DNA from: Catenovulum agarivorans YM01
GTDB taxonomy: Bacteria; Pseudomonadota; Gammaproteobacteria; Enterobacterales; Alteromonadaceae
Length of the DNA: 64,000 bases
Direction: 5' to 3'
Assembly: GCF_000281085.1 (NCBI RefSeq)
Contig: NZ_JH767538.1
Coordinates: forward strand, 27,777-91,776
Shown here: piece after piece, positions 39,366 to 48,235 of the stretch
How positions within the stretch are numbered: the first letter of the stretch is position 1
Layout of the letters: every line of letters starts with the position of its first letter
Notes under the pieces: model-generated
Seen by the model: the letters and a program-made list of their open reading frames with translations, nothing else
Databases searched by the model: none
Told to the model about the DNA's origin: nothing
Made by a program: the position numbers and the translations under genes

Positions 39366-39483
39366 AGGAGGCGTAAAACTTGTTGTTTCGTATTTTGATT
39401 AAGTCCGCTAAACTAGTTAGCCGATGCATAATACCCTACAGCTAAGCTTCTGCCTCTGCAACACAAACACCAAACCAAACACC

Positions 39484-39515
39484 ACTAGGTAGCCAAAACC
39501 GACTACCTAGTTTAT
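39484..39515. terminator. Terminator-like hairpin between convergent genes
   Basis: ACTAGGTAG (39484-39492) pairs with CTACCTAGT (39503-39511), 10-base loop, followed by TTATTTATC on the plus strand. It sits between the HNH gene and the convergent GH32 gene. Confidence 0.6.
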
Positions 39516-39527
39516 TTATCACCTAAT

Positions 39528-42500
39528 CTACAAACCAATTCGAACCATTTCTTTTACTTCAAACATTCCTTTTATTGCTTCAAGGCCAACTTGGTAATCT
39601 TTGAGTTGGTATAACCTAAAGCTTAGGGCTTTGTCTTGGTTGATATAGAGCGAGCCAACGCCCGATTGCGGATCAGAATACAGTTGTAGTTGTATATCTT
39701 TTTTCGGGTCAAGTTGTACTGCAACTTCAGCAATCATATTTTGCTGGCCATTAATCTCTTGCAACAACATCGCTTTATTTTGGGCGCTGTTAAGCAGTAT
39801 TTTGTACTGAACAGAGTGTTTATCGCTGCTTAGTAGCACTGCCAATTTTGCATTGGTGTTTTTGCTGACTACCGACAGTTCAATCAAGTTTTTATTGCTG
39901 GCTGCAGGTAACAAAAATTGTCCTTTCGGCAGCACAAGTAACGCTGAGTTTGCGAAACGACCCTTATTAAAACTGCGTACACCTTTATTTGCTTGTAGGT
40001 TATCTACTGGCATTTGTTGGCTCATTTGCTGTTTTAATTTTTCCGGAAATTTAACTGCTAACTCGCCAGTTGGTTTTTTGTGCAATTGGTGCATCAGTAA
40101 ATCGCCACCCCAGTTTGGCGCAGCACCATCGTTGCGGCCATCTGTGTGCGGCACCCAACCAAATAATAAACGCTCATTTTCTGGCCCAGCTGAGCGTGCA
40201 GCATAAAAGTATCTGCCGTCTAGCGCATCAAAACTTGGTTTAATCCACTGATTATCTTGGTTAATTAAATATTTAACTACGGGCGATTCGCTGCGTTGGT
40301 CGGAATACACAATAAAAGGTGTTTCGGTTAATTTAAAATACTCAGGCACTTCTAAATTTAATGGCGAACTTTCGCTATATAGCGGTGCTTGCGCAGTCCA
40401 GTCGGCTAAGTCGGTAGATGTATACAAACCAATAGCCGCTTGGTTGTTGTAGCGTGTGGTAATTAGCATCCAATAGCGTTGCTCGTCTTCATTCCAAAAT
40501 ACAAATGGGTCACGAAAATCATAATCGCTATAGCCGTTGTTACCGCTAAAAGTATGCTGGCCAATGGTTTGCCAATTTTTTAAGGTATTGTCTGTGGCAA
40601 CAGCATGCATTACCGCTTCAACAGGGAAGTGGTTTTTATTGTGGCCGGTATAAAATAAATGATATTGACCGTTTTGGTCTTTCATTACACTGCCTGAGCC
40701 AGTCCATTGGTCTTGCGCTGTATGGTCGCCCGATGCGGCTAACACTTCTTCAGTAAAAGTGCCGGCTAATAAATCATCTGTTTTAGATAAATACCAAGAA
40801 TGATAGCCCGAGTTTTGTAAGTAGTAGATATAAAACTCGCCGTTTTCATAATATGGGTTTGCATCACCCATATTCAGTTGCAGTGGCACTTTATGGCCTT
40901 CAACTTGGCTGACAATTGATGAGGTAAGTGGCGTGGCCGCTGCTTTATCTGCTTGGCGAATTTCATCGACTAAAATAAACGGCAAACTGCCATCGTTAAC
41001 TGTATTGTCGTGTTGGTCGATAATTTCAATTACCGCTTGTTGGCCGACTAATCCGCTGGTATCCCAACTCGTCCAGGCAAGCTCTGTTGCTAAGCCGTTG
41101 CCAGTTGCATGGCGAACAATTTTGCCGTTAACGCGTAAAACAATTGCAGTTGGGTTAGCTGTGTCAAACTGATTGGTGCCGCCGCCTGTTAATAAATTAA
41201 TGTAAGCTTGGGTGATGGTAAATTCAGGCGAAATTAACTGGCCGGTTGCTTCACCACCGTACCAACGGCCAGTCGCGTCTGTACTGTTCGCATAACCTTG
41301 GCCGTAACTGGCAAAAATACGATCACCGACGTGGTTAGTTATGTCAGCCGCCCATAGTCCACCGTCAAACCGGATAAAATCACCAGTCGCACGAAAGTTA
41401 TGTTGATGGTAAGCATCATAACCACCACAACAAAATTCAAAGCCTGCAATATGTTGTTGCGGGTAGTTTAAACGCGAAAATGCCGCTTCGCCAGCAAGTT
41501 CTGGTGATTCAATTATTTGCGCCGCAGCTAGGTTAACCACACTGTCTGCAATTGGGGTAACAACTGGGCTATCAGCGGCACGAAAGTGATCTGCTAATAG
41601 AAATGGTAGACTACTGTCTGATTTATCATCTGGGTGGAAATCTATAAATCTGAGCTGCGCTGTTTTACCCAGAAGCTCACTAACATTCCAACTAGCCCAG
41701 TTCAGTTTATTTGTTTGGTTATTGCCGCTGGCGTGTCGCACTATTTGGCCATCAACCATTAGTACAACTGAAGTTGCGTTGGCCGAGTCAAAGCGGTTGC
41801 TGCCACCGCCAACTAAAAAATTAATAAAATTATGCTTAATCGTAAATGTTGGGCTGTCTATTGTGCCGGTTGCTTCGCCGCCGAGTTGGGCGATATTACC
41901 TAATTCGTCAATTGCACCGTCGCCGTAACTTGAAAATACTCGCTGGCCAATTGCGCCGTTTATTTCGGCTGCCCAAAAACCACCGTCTAGTTTATTAAAA
42001 TCGCCAGTTGCATTGGTAAATCCGTGAGCTGTGTATGTGCCAGCACCTGCGCAACAAAATTCGAAATCAGCTAAATGGTCTGGGCTAAAAAGCGCCACGC
42101 CTGAATAAGCGGGGTTAACCCAATTTGCGATTGAAGGTTGGGTGGCTGCCACATCATCGGCTCTAAATTCATCTGCCAATAAATAGGGCAGGGAAGTGTC
42201 TGAGCCATCTGCCGGGTGCATATCTAAAAATAAAACATAAGCTGTGCTGCCAATAAATTCGCTTACATGCCAAGTTTGCCAGTTTAGTTGATTGGCAATG
42301 TTTTGCCCGCTGGCATGGCGTACCCATTCACCATTTACAACTAACACCACCGATGTGGCATTGATATGGTCAAAGCGGTTGTTGCCACCGCCTATTTTAA
42401 AGTTTATGTAGTTGTGCTCTATGTTAAATTCTGGGCTTCGTATTGAGCCAGTGGCGTGCCAACCAATATGTTCGGCGCTGTTGTCCCAACTGCCGTCAAA

Positions 42501-42809
42501 ACCGTCGCCATAACTGGCAAAAGCGCGCTCACCAATAGCACCAACTATATCAGCCGCCCATTGGCCGCCATCTAGTTTAATAAAGTCGCCGCTGGCTTGC
42601 GTAAAACCATGTTGCTGGTAAGAGTTAAATCCCCCGCAACAAAATTCAAAGCCTGCGATGTTTTGCCAAGGTGCAGATGGCCTAATAAATAAGTTATAGC
42701 CCGATTGCTCTGGGTTTTCAGTTATGGGTACGTCAGCAATGGCTAAATTTGTATACAAGCTACTGCCAAATAGAATGCCCATTAATAAGTGTGTGTTGTT
42801 TTTTATCAT
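39528..42809 (-). CDS. GH32-like fructan hydrolase with three N-terminal modules (copy B)
   Basis: A 1093-residue secreted protein; ATG at 42809 with GGAA upstream, signal peptide ending near residue 26 (LAIA). Three FEFCC modules follow (about 42665-42152, 42075-41573, 41455-40937 on the minus strand). The propeller then begins GDANPYY (nucleophile candidate Asp), with DFRDP and LNLEVPEYF as the other two catalytic motifs. The C-terminal sandwich ends SFRLYQLKDYQVGL. From the third module through the propeller it is nearly identical to the neighbouring copy at 42874-46161, while modules one and two and the final ~150 residues differ. So it is a tandem duplicate with diverged ends. It has no operator of its own and probably shares the upstream copy's promoter. 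Confidence 0.83.
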   Translation of the reverse strand: MIKNNTHLLMGILFGSSLYTNLAIADVPITENPEQSGYNLFIRPSAPWQNIAGFEFCCGGFNSYQQHGFTQASGDFIKLDGGQWAADIVGAIGERAFASYGDGFDGSWDNSAEHIGWHATGSIRSPEFNIEHNYINFKIGGGNNRFDHINATSVVLVVNGEWVRHASGQNIANQLNWQTWHVSEFIGSTAYVLFLDMHPADGSDTSLPYLLADEFRADDVAATQPSIANWVNPAYSGVALFSPDHLADFEFCCAGAGTYTAHGFTNATGDFNKLDGGFWAAEINGAIGQRVFSSYGDGAIDELGNIAQLGGEATGTIDSPTFTIKHNFINFLVGGGSNRFDSANATSVVLMVDGQIVRHASGNNQTNKLNWASWNVSELLGKTAQLRFIDFHPDDKSDSSLPFLLADHFRAADSPVVTPIADSVVNLAAAQIIESPELAGEAAFSRLNYPQQHIAGFEFCCGGYDAYHQHNFRATGDFIRFDGGLWAADITNHVGDRIFASYGQGYANSTDATGRWYGGEATGQLISPEFTITQAYINLLTGGGTNQFDTANPTAIVLRVNGKIVRHATGNGLATELAWTSWDTSGLVGQQAVIEIIDQHDNTVNDGSLPFILVDEIRQADKAAATPLTSSIVSQVEGHKVPLQLNMGDANPYYENGEFYIYYLQNSGYHSWYLSKTDDLLAGTFTEEVLAASGDHTAQDQWTGSGSVMKDQNGQYHLFYTGHNKNHFPVEAVMHAVATDNTLKNWQTIGQHTFSGNNGYSDYDFRDPFVFWNEDEQRYWMLITTRYNNQAAIGLYTSTDLADWTAQAPLYSESSPLNLEVPEYFKLTETPFIVYSDQRSESPVVKYLINQDNQWIKPSFDALDGRYFYAARSAGPENERLLFGWVPHTDGRNDGAAPNWGGDLLMHQLHKKPTGELAVKFPEKLKQQMSQQMPVDNLQANKGVRSFNKGRFANSALLVLPKGQFLLPAASNKNLIELSVVSKNTNAKLAVLLSSDKHSVQYKILLNSAQNKAMLLQEINGQQNMIAEVAVQLDPKKDIQLQLYSDPQSGVGSLYINQDKALSFRLYQLKDYQVGLEAIKGMFEVKEMVRIGL
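40937..42665 (-). repeat. Three FEFCC modules in GH32 copy B
   Basis: Each ~170-residue copy opens with (G/D)FEFCC and ends near DE-(F/I)-R or DHFR, with the LDGG/FDGG, FASYG or FSSYG, and YIN/FIN landmarks in between. The third copy is closest to the third copy of the neighbouring enzyme. Confidence 0.8.
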
Positions 42810-42831
42810 GGTTATTTCCGGTTTGTAGTTG

Positions 42832-42864
42832 CAGGAATTAGGTGTACAAATCACCTAATTCCTG
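42832..42864. terminator. Perfect 13-bp hairpin between tandem GH32 genes
   Basis: CAGGAATTAGGTG (42832-42844) pairs with CACCTAATTCCTG (42852-42864), loop TACAAAT. It lies between the stop of the upstream minus-strand GH32 gene (42874) and the start of the next (42809). No T-run follows on the minus strand, so it is more likely a message-stabilising or attenuating hairpin than a full terminator. Confidence 0.65.
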
Positions 42865-42873
42865 TTTGAAGGG

Positions 42874-45800
42874 TTATTCGCTATAACGTGTTAAGCCTGA
42901 AGCTGTTGTTGCACTATTTTCGCTAAATAGACCTATTTGATATTCAGCTAAATCGTATAAACGGAAGCTCAATGCTCGGTAGTGGTTTAGGTAGATTGCG
43001 CCTACACCCGATTGAGGATTTAGCCATAAATCAACATGCACACCTGATTGCATGTCTAAATTAATATCTATGCTTGGGTTAGTGCTATTTTCTTCGTCAC
43101 CGTCAAAATAGAACTTGGCATTGCCATTCGTTGGGTCGAGTTTTAAATACGCGAGTTTGTCAGCTTGGCCTGCTACAGGCATTCTAAATTGAATACCGGT
43201 AACCGCGCTGGCAGATGCACTTGATATATTAAACTGCAGTCGATTAACTTGGCTGCTTGCTGGCAAAGCAAATGCACTATTGGCCTGTAAGCTTGCGCTA
43301 TTTGTTTGTAGTTGCACACTGCCTTGCGTCCAAGTTGGGCTGATAGGCATAGCTGAGTTTAGTTGGCTAATTACTTTATCTGGCATTTTTACTGCAAGTT
43401 CACCACTTAGGTGTTTATGCAATTGATGCACAAGTAAATCACCACCCCAGCTTGGCGCTGCACCATCATTGCGGCCGTCTGTGTGTGGTACCCAACCAAA
43501 CAATAGGCGCTCATTTTCTGGCCCAGCTGAGCGTGCAGCATAAAAATATCGGCCATCAAGTGCATCAAAGTTTGGTTTAACCCATTGGTTATTTTGCTTA
43601 ACTAAATATTTAACCACTGGTGACTCATTGCGTTGGTCGGAATAAACAATAAAAGGCGTATCGGCAAATTCAAAATACTCTGGTACTTCTAAATTTAATG
43701 GCGAAGTTTCTGCGTATAGTGGCGGCTGTGCCGTCCAGTTGGCTAAATCGGTTGAGGTATATAAACCAATAGCCGCTTGATTGTTGTAGCGTGAAGTTAG
43801 TAACATCCAATAACGCTGTTCATCTTCATGCCAAAATACAAATGGGTCACGAAAATCATAGTCGCTATAGCCGTTGCTACCTGTGAAAGTGTGCTCGTTA
43901 ATGGTTTGCCAATTTTTTAAGGTATTGTCGGTTGCTACTGCATGCATTACCGCTTCAACTGGATAATGGTCTTTATTGTGGCCGGTATAAAATAAGTGGT
44001 ATTGACCGCTTTGGTCTTTCATTACACTACCTGAGCCAATCCATCTATCTTGTGCGTTAACGTCGCCAGATGCTGGGATAATTTCTTCGGAGAAAGTGCC
44101 GGTTAACAAATCATCTGTTTTAGATAAATACCAAGAGTGATAAGCCGAATTTTGTAGATAGTAGATATAAAACTCGCCGTTTTCGTAATATGGGTTTGCA
44201 TCACCCATATTGAGTTGCAATGCCACTTTATGGCCGTCAACTTGGCTGACGATAGATGAGGTAAGTGGCGTAACTGCCGCTTTATCCGCTTGGCGAATTT
44301 CATCTACTAGAATGAACGGTAAGCTGCCATCGCTAACTGAATTGTCGTGTTGGTCGATAATTTCTATTACAGCTTGTTGGCCGACTAATGAGCTGGTATC
44401 CCAAGACGTCCAAGTAAGTTCTGTTTCTGAGCCGTTACCAGTTGCATGGCGAACAACTTTGCCGTTTACACGTAAAACAATTGCAGTTGCGTTGGCTGTA
44501 TCAAAGGTATTGGTGCCACCTGCGGTTAACAAATTAATGTAAGGCTGTGTGATGGTAAATTCAGGCGATAGTAATCGCCCAGTTGCTTCCCAACCATACC
44601 AGCTGCCAGTTGTGTCGGCATAATTTGCATAACCTTGGCCGTAGCTGGCAAAAACGCGATCACCCACATAGTTGGCTAAGCCGCTCGCCCATTGGCCACC
44701 GCTAAACCGAACAAAATCACCATAGGCTAAAAAGTTAAATGCATGATAGGTGTCGTAGTTGAAACAACAGTTCTCAAAACCTGCAATGTGTGTTGTTGGA
44801 AACTTACTTGAACTAAAGGCTGCTTGACCTTCTGTTGCTGGTGAACTGGTTATTGGCGCCGCTGAATAATCAATTTCGCCTGCAATATTTTGTGTTGCAG
44901 GAATATCTGATGCACGGAACTGATCAGCAAGTAGATACGGCGTTGCTGCGTCTGAATTGTCGGCTACATGGTAGTCTAACAAACGTATTTGTGCAGTTTG
45001 GCCGATAAATTCTTCGACATCCCAGCTATGCCAACTTAAGTCTGTTGAGTTGTTGCCACTGGCCTGACGAACAATTTGATTGTTTATTATTAGCAGCGCG
45101 GCTGTTGCGTTAGCTGCGTCAAACAGCTGGTTGCCACCGCCTAATAAAAAATTAATGTAAGATTTGCTGATCACAAATTCAGGAGAATCTAAGCTGCCAG
45201 TTGCTTGCTCGCCGATAGGTTCTAAGCTGGTGTCGTTGATATCTTGGTAGCCATCACCTGCGCTAGAAAATACTCTGTCACCAATTGCGCCGCTGTAGTT
45301 TGCCGCCCATTGACCACCATCTAATTTAGCTAAATCACTTACAACGTTGTCAAAATTGTGTTGAGAAAAACTAGCATAACCTGCGCAGCAAAACTCAAAT
45401 CCAGCAATGTCTTGTGATGGATTACTTGCATTAATAAACAAAGGTTCACCAACTAGCTCTGGTTGAACATAATCGCTGGTTGTAGGCATTGCTGCTGCGA
45501 GATTAGCAGCTCTAAATTCATCCGCTAATAAGTAGGGCAGAGCACTATCTATGCCGTTATCTGAGTGATTGTCGATTAAACGAATGCTTGCCGTTTGGCC
45601 TTGTAAATCGCTAACATCCCAACTGTGCCAAGCCAGCGTATTATCAAGGTTTTTTCCGGTCGCATGGCGCACAACTTGGCCGTTAATCAATAATACCGCA
45701 GCTGTTGCATTGGCTGAGGTGTACTTGTTGTTACCGCCACCAATTTTAAAATTAATGTAGTTAGTATTTATGCTGAACGTTGGGCTATCTATACTGCCGG

Positions 45801-46161
45801 TTGCATCGTAGCCAAAGTAACTGCTGCTGCCGCCTTCAGATGTATAGCCTAAACCAAAGCTGGCAAATAGACGATCGCCCACCACGCCTGCAAAATTGTC
45901 TTTCCAGTGGCCACCATCTAAATACAATAGAGCGCTAGTTGCGTTGCTAAATGAATGTTCTTGATAGGTATTGTATTGGCCGCAGCAAAATTCGAATCCG
46001 GCTATATTTTGTGTTGGTGTATTGCTGTTGGTAAAGAGTGCAGAACCTTCTGTTTCTGGTTGTTGAGTAAGTTGTGGTGCCGCAATAGTGCTGTGTGTTC
46101 CTGCTAGTAATAGCGTTAGAAGTCCCGTTCTCGCTAGATATTTTGTGTGTATTGGTTTCAT
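42874..46161 (-). CDS. GH32-like fructan hydrolase with three N-terminal modules (copy A)
   Basis: A 1095-residue secreted protein; signal peptide ends near residue 27 (STIA), AGAGAG precedes the ATG. Three modules follow: FEFCC in the first two, FENCC in the third. The catalytic propeller has GDANPYY, DFRDP and LNLEVPEYF in the nucleophile, transition-state and acid/base positions; the C-terminal sandwich ends SFRLYDLAEYQIGLF. It lacks the WMNDPNG motif, like two other enzymes here. A likely operator-promoter at 46274-46286 drives it, with the second copy downstream. A further ACAACGTTGT lies inside this gene at 45341-45350. Expected role: extracellular or periplasmic fructan breakdown. Confidence 0.83.
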   Translation of the reverse strand: MKPIHTKYLARTGLLTLLLAGTHSTIAAPQLTQQPETEGSALFTNSNTPTQNIAGFEFCCGQYNTYQEHSFSNATSALLYLDGGHWKDNFAGVVGDRLFASFGLGYTSEGGSSSYFGYDATGSIDSPTFSINTNYINFKIGGGNNKYTSANATAAVLLINGQVVRHATGKNLDNTLAWHSWDVSDLQGQTASIRLIDNHSDNGIDSALPYLLADEFRAANLAAAMPTTSDYVQPELVGEPLFINASNPSQDIAGFEFCCAGYASFSQHNFDNVVSDLAKLDGGQWAANYSGAIGDRVFSSAGDGYQDINDTSLEPIGEQATGSLDSPEFVISKSYINFLLGGGNQLFDAANATAALLIINNQIVRQASGNNSTDLSWHSWDVEEFIGQTAQIRLLDYHVADNSDAATPYLLADQFRASDIPATQNIAGEIDYSAAPITSSPATEGQAAFSSSKFPTTHIAGFENCCFNYDTYHAFNFLAYGDFVRFSGGQWASGLANYVGDRVFASYGQGYANYADTTGSWYGWEATGRLLSPEFTITQPYINLLTAGGTNTFDTANATAIVLRVNGKVVRHATGNGSETELTWTSWDTSSLVGQQAVIEIIDQHDNSVSDGSLPFILVDEIRQADKAAVTPLTSSIVSQVDGHKVALQLNMGDANPYYENGEFYIYYLQNSAYHSWYLSKTDDLLTGTFSEEIIPASGDVNAQDRWIGSGSVMKDQSGQYHLFYTGHNKDHYPVEAVMHAVATDNTLKNWQTINEHTFTGSNGYSDYDFRDPFVFWHEDEQRYWMLLTSRYNNQAAIGLYTSTDLANWTAQPPLYAETSPLNLEVPEYFEFADTPFIVYSDQRNESPVVKYLVKQNNQWVKPNFDALDGRYFYAARSAGPENERLLFGWVPHTDGRNDGAAPSWGGDLLVHQLHKHLSGELAVKMPDKVISQLNSAMPISPTWTQGSVQLQTNSASLQANSAFALPASSQVNRLQFNISSASASAVTGIQFRMPVAGQADKLAYLKLDPTNGNAKFYFDGDEENSTNPSIDINLDMQSGVHVDLWLNPQSGVGAIYLNHYRALSFRLYDLAEYQIGLFSENSATTASGLTRYSE
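44275..46015 (-). repeat. Three FE(F/N)CC modules in GH32 copy A
   Basis: Copies run about 46010-45493, 45415-44907 and 44797-44275 on the minus strand. The third has FENCC in place of FEFCC and is almost identical to the third module of copy B; the first two have diverged. Confidence 0.8.
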
Positions 46162-46586
46162 TTTAGACTCTCTAATTAAATCTGTGCCAATTACATCTAG
46201 GCGTAATCAATAGTTTATTTTTTGTAAAGCTTAATTTTCTACTTCCTCCTTTGCTATTTTTAGCTATTTATTTACAACGTTGTCAAAAAATATATACCAA
46301 AAACATTTTTTTAACAATGGCCAAAATTGAAATATTCGTAATTAATAAAATTTGCCATCTACAGATGAATTAAATAGTAAATGCAATGAGTCCATTAGGC
46401 TTTAACACCAGTTTTTACAGGGTCTTAATACATTAAGTTTGGCGACCCCATATTTATAATTTATTAAGTGTTTAATTATTTGGATAAAAAATTATGTGTT
46501 GATTTTATTTTAAAAATATACTTTAATTTAACTTAAACGATTAAGATGAGTTTTTAATTAGAGTTTTTAACTAACCTGAGATCCCT
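46162..46586. promoter_or_regulatory. Divergent promoter region with one operator
   Basis: ACAACGTTGT lies at 46274-46283. On the minus strand TTGACA overlaps it (46286-46281) as a -35 box for the GH32 gene, so repressor binding would cover the promoter. For the plus-strand sucrose phosphorylase, a TATACT box is at 46517-46522, without a good -35, and over 230 bases from the operator. The region is AT-rich and holds no gene. Confidence 0.6.
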
Positions 46587-48059
46587 ATGAAAAATAATGT
46601 GCAACTAATTACCTATGCCGACAGACTTTCCGGCAGCGACTTAAAAGGACTAAATTCGTTATTAACCAATCAATTTGAATCGCTGTTTGCTGGCGTGCAT
46701 TTGTTACCATTTTATTATCCAATTGACGGTAGTGACGCTGGCTTTGATCCAATTGATCACACACAAGTAGACAGTCGTTTAGGTAACTGGAGTGACATTG
46801 CCAACATAGGTGACAGTTTTGACACTATGGCTGATTTAATTGTTAATCATATGTCAGCTCAATCAGAAGCTTTCCAAGATGTGTTAAAAAACGGTCGTAA
46901 TTCAAAATATTGGGACTTGTTCTTAACCAAAGATAAAGTTTTTCCGAATGGTTTGTCTGATGAAGACAGAGCAAAAATATACCGTCCACGCCCTGGTAGT
47001 TGTTTCACTGAATATACTTTGGCGGATGGCACAACTTGTGAATTTTGGACCACTTTTACCTCCAATCAAATTGACATTGATGTGCATTCAGCTGCAGGGA
47101 AACAGTATTTAACGGATATTTTAACTAAGTTTGCTGAGAATAACGTCAATATCATTCGTTTAGATGCTGCGGGTTACGCAATTAAAAAAGCTGGTTCTAG
47201 CTGCTTTATGCTTGAGGAGACTTTTGAGTTTATTAACCAATTGGCTAAACAGGCAAGTGAACTCGGCATACAGACTTTGGTTGAGATCCATTCTTACTAT
47301 AAAACACAAATTGAAATTGCAGAAAAAGTAGACCGCGTATATGACTTTGCATTGCCACCTTTGGTGTTGCACAGCATATTCAGCAAAGATTTTTCTGCGT
47401 TGGTCAAATGGTTAAAAGTTTCACCAAGAAACTGTATTACAGTGTTAGACACACATGATGGCATTGGCATTATTGATGTTGGCCCTATGGCGGGCAAAGC
47501 TGGCTTATTGAATGAAAATGAAATTGATCAGCTGGTTGAAAAAATTCATAACAATAGCCAAGGTCAAAGTCGATTAGCTACGGGCGCGGCCGCCAGCAAT
47601 GTCGATTTATACCAAGTAAATTGTACTTATTACGACGCACTCGCGCAGAATAACTTTGATTATTTACTTGCACGAGCTATCCAGTTTTTTGCACCTGGTA
47701 CACCACAAGTTTATTACACAGGCTTGTTGTGCCATGAAAATGATATGGCTTTATTGGAAAAAAGCAAAGTTGGTCGGGATATTAATCGCCCATATTTAAA
47801 TACAGCTAAAGTTGATAGTTTAGTTAACAAAAACATTACTCAAGCTTTGTTTAAGTTAATTAAAATTCGAAACAACAGTGAAGCATTTAATGGTGAGTTT
47901 GTGATGCAAGCTGATAAATCTAAACTGCAAATGTGTTGGACAAAAGAGCATGCCAAAGCTGAACTAACGGTTGACTTAACCGACAACAGTGCTGCGATTT
48001 TCTTGTCTGATATTGGCAAAGAAGAAGTATTTGATTTACAGCAAATACTAAATCAATAA
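46587..48059 (+). CDS. Sucrose phosphorylase (GH13_18)
   Basis: A 490-residue cytoplasmic enzyme, close to the family's usual ~490-505. It starts with the hallmark QLITYADRL and continues with GVHLLPFYYP and GFDPIDHT. Catalytic residues are Asp193 (nucleophile, IRLDAAGY), Glu233 (acid/base, VEIHSYY) and Asp291 (transition-state stabiliser, DTHDGIG). It converts sucrose and phosphate to glucose-1-phosphate and fructose, saving ATP. In this locus the substrate is likely sucrose freed from fructan ends or imported by the MFS porter. Relatives act on other glucosides, so specificity is not proven. No signal peptide. A strong terminator follows. Confidence 0.93.
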   Translation: MKNNVQLITYADRLSGSDLKGLNSLLTNQFESLFAGVHLLPFYYPIDGSDAGFDPIDHTQVDSRLGNWSDIANIGDSFDTMADLIVNHMSAQSEAFQDVLKNGRNSKYWDLFLTKDKVFPNGLSDEDRAKIYRPRPGSCFTEYTLADGTTCEFWTTFTSNQIDIDVHSAAGKQYLTDILTKFAENNVNIIRLDAAGYAIKKAGSSCFMLEETFEFINQLAKQASELGIQTLVEIHSYYKTQIEIAEKVDRVYDFALPPLVLHSIFSKDFSALVKWLKVSPRNCITVLDTHDGIGIIDVGPMAGKAGLLNENEIDQLVEKIHNNSQGQSRLATGAAASNVDLYQVNCTYYDALAQNNFDYLLARAIQFFAPGTPQVYYTGLLCHENDMALLEKSKVGRDINRPYLNTAKVDSLVNKNITQALFKLIKIRNNSEAFNGEFVMQADKSKLQMCWTKEHAKAELTVDLTDNSAAIFLSDIGKEEVFDLQQILNQ

Positions 48060-48084
48060 CTTTTTTATTGCGCTTAAATAAACC

Positions 48085-48120
48085 ACAGCTAAAGCTTAAA
48101 TAACTTTAGCTGTTTGCTTT
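48085..48120 (+). terminator. Terminator after sucrose phosphorylase
   Basis: ACAGCTAAAG (48085-48094) pairs with CTTTAGCTGT (48104-48113), loop CTTAAATAA, followed by TTGCTTT. It lies 25 bases past the stop. Confidence 0.7.
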
Positions 48121-48166
48121 AACCTTCATACTAGTTCGCTACAATTTAATTGTTTATCTATTGGTG

Positions 48167-48176
48167 ACAACGTTGT
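48167..48176. promoter_or_regulatory. Operator for the binding-protein/chemoreceptor operon
   Basis: Perfect ACAACGTTGT, 60 bases before the start codon of the binding protein. A possible -10 box TACAAT is at 48140-48145, which would put the operator just downstream of the transcription start. Confidence 0.65.
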
Positions 48177-48235
48177 TTATCTTGTTTATACTCATTGAAC
48201 AATTTTTTAACAAGTGCATGAAAGGTGGGTATACA

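Noticed and set aside
37133-39440. Integron gene cassette with attC sites
   Set aside because: Only fragments resembling GTTATGC/GTTAGCC were seen. I could not find the paired inner and outer boxes or a long stem, and no integrase is present.
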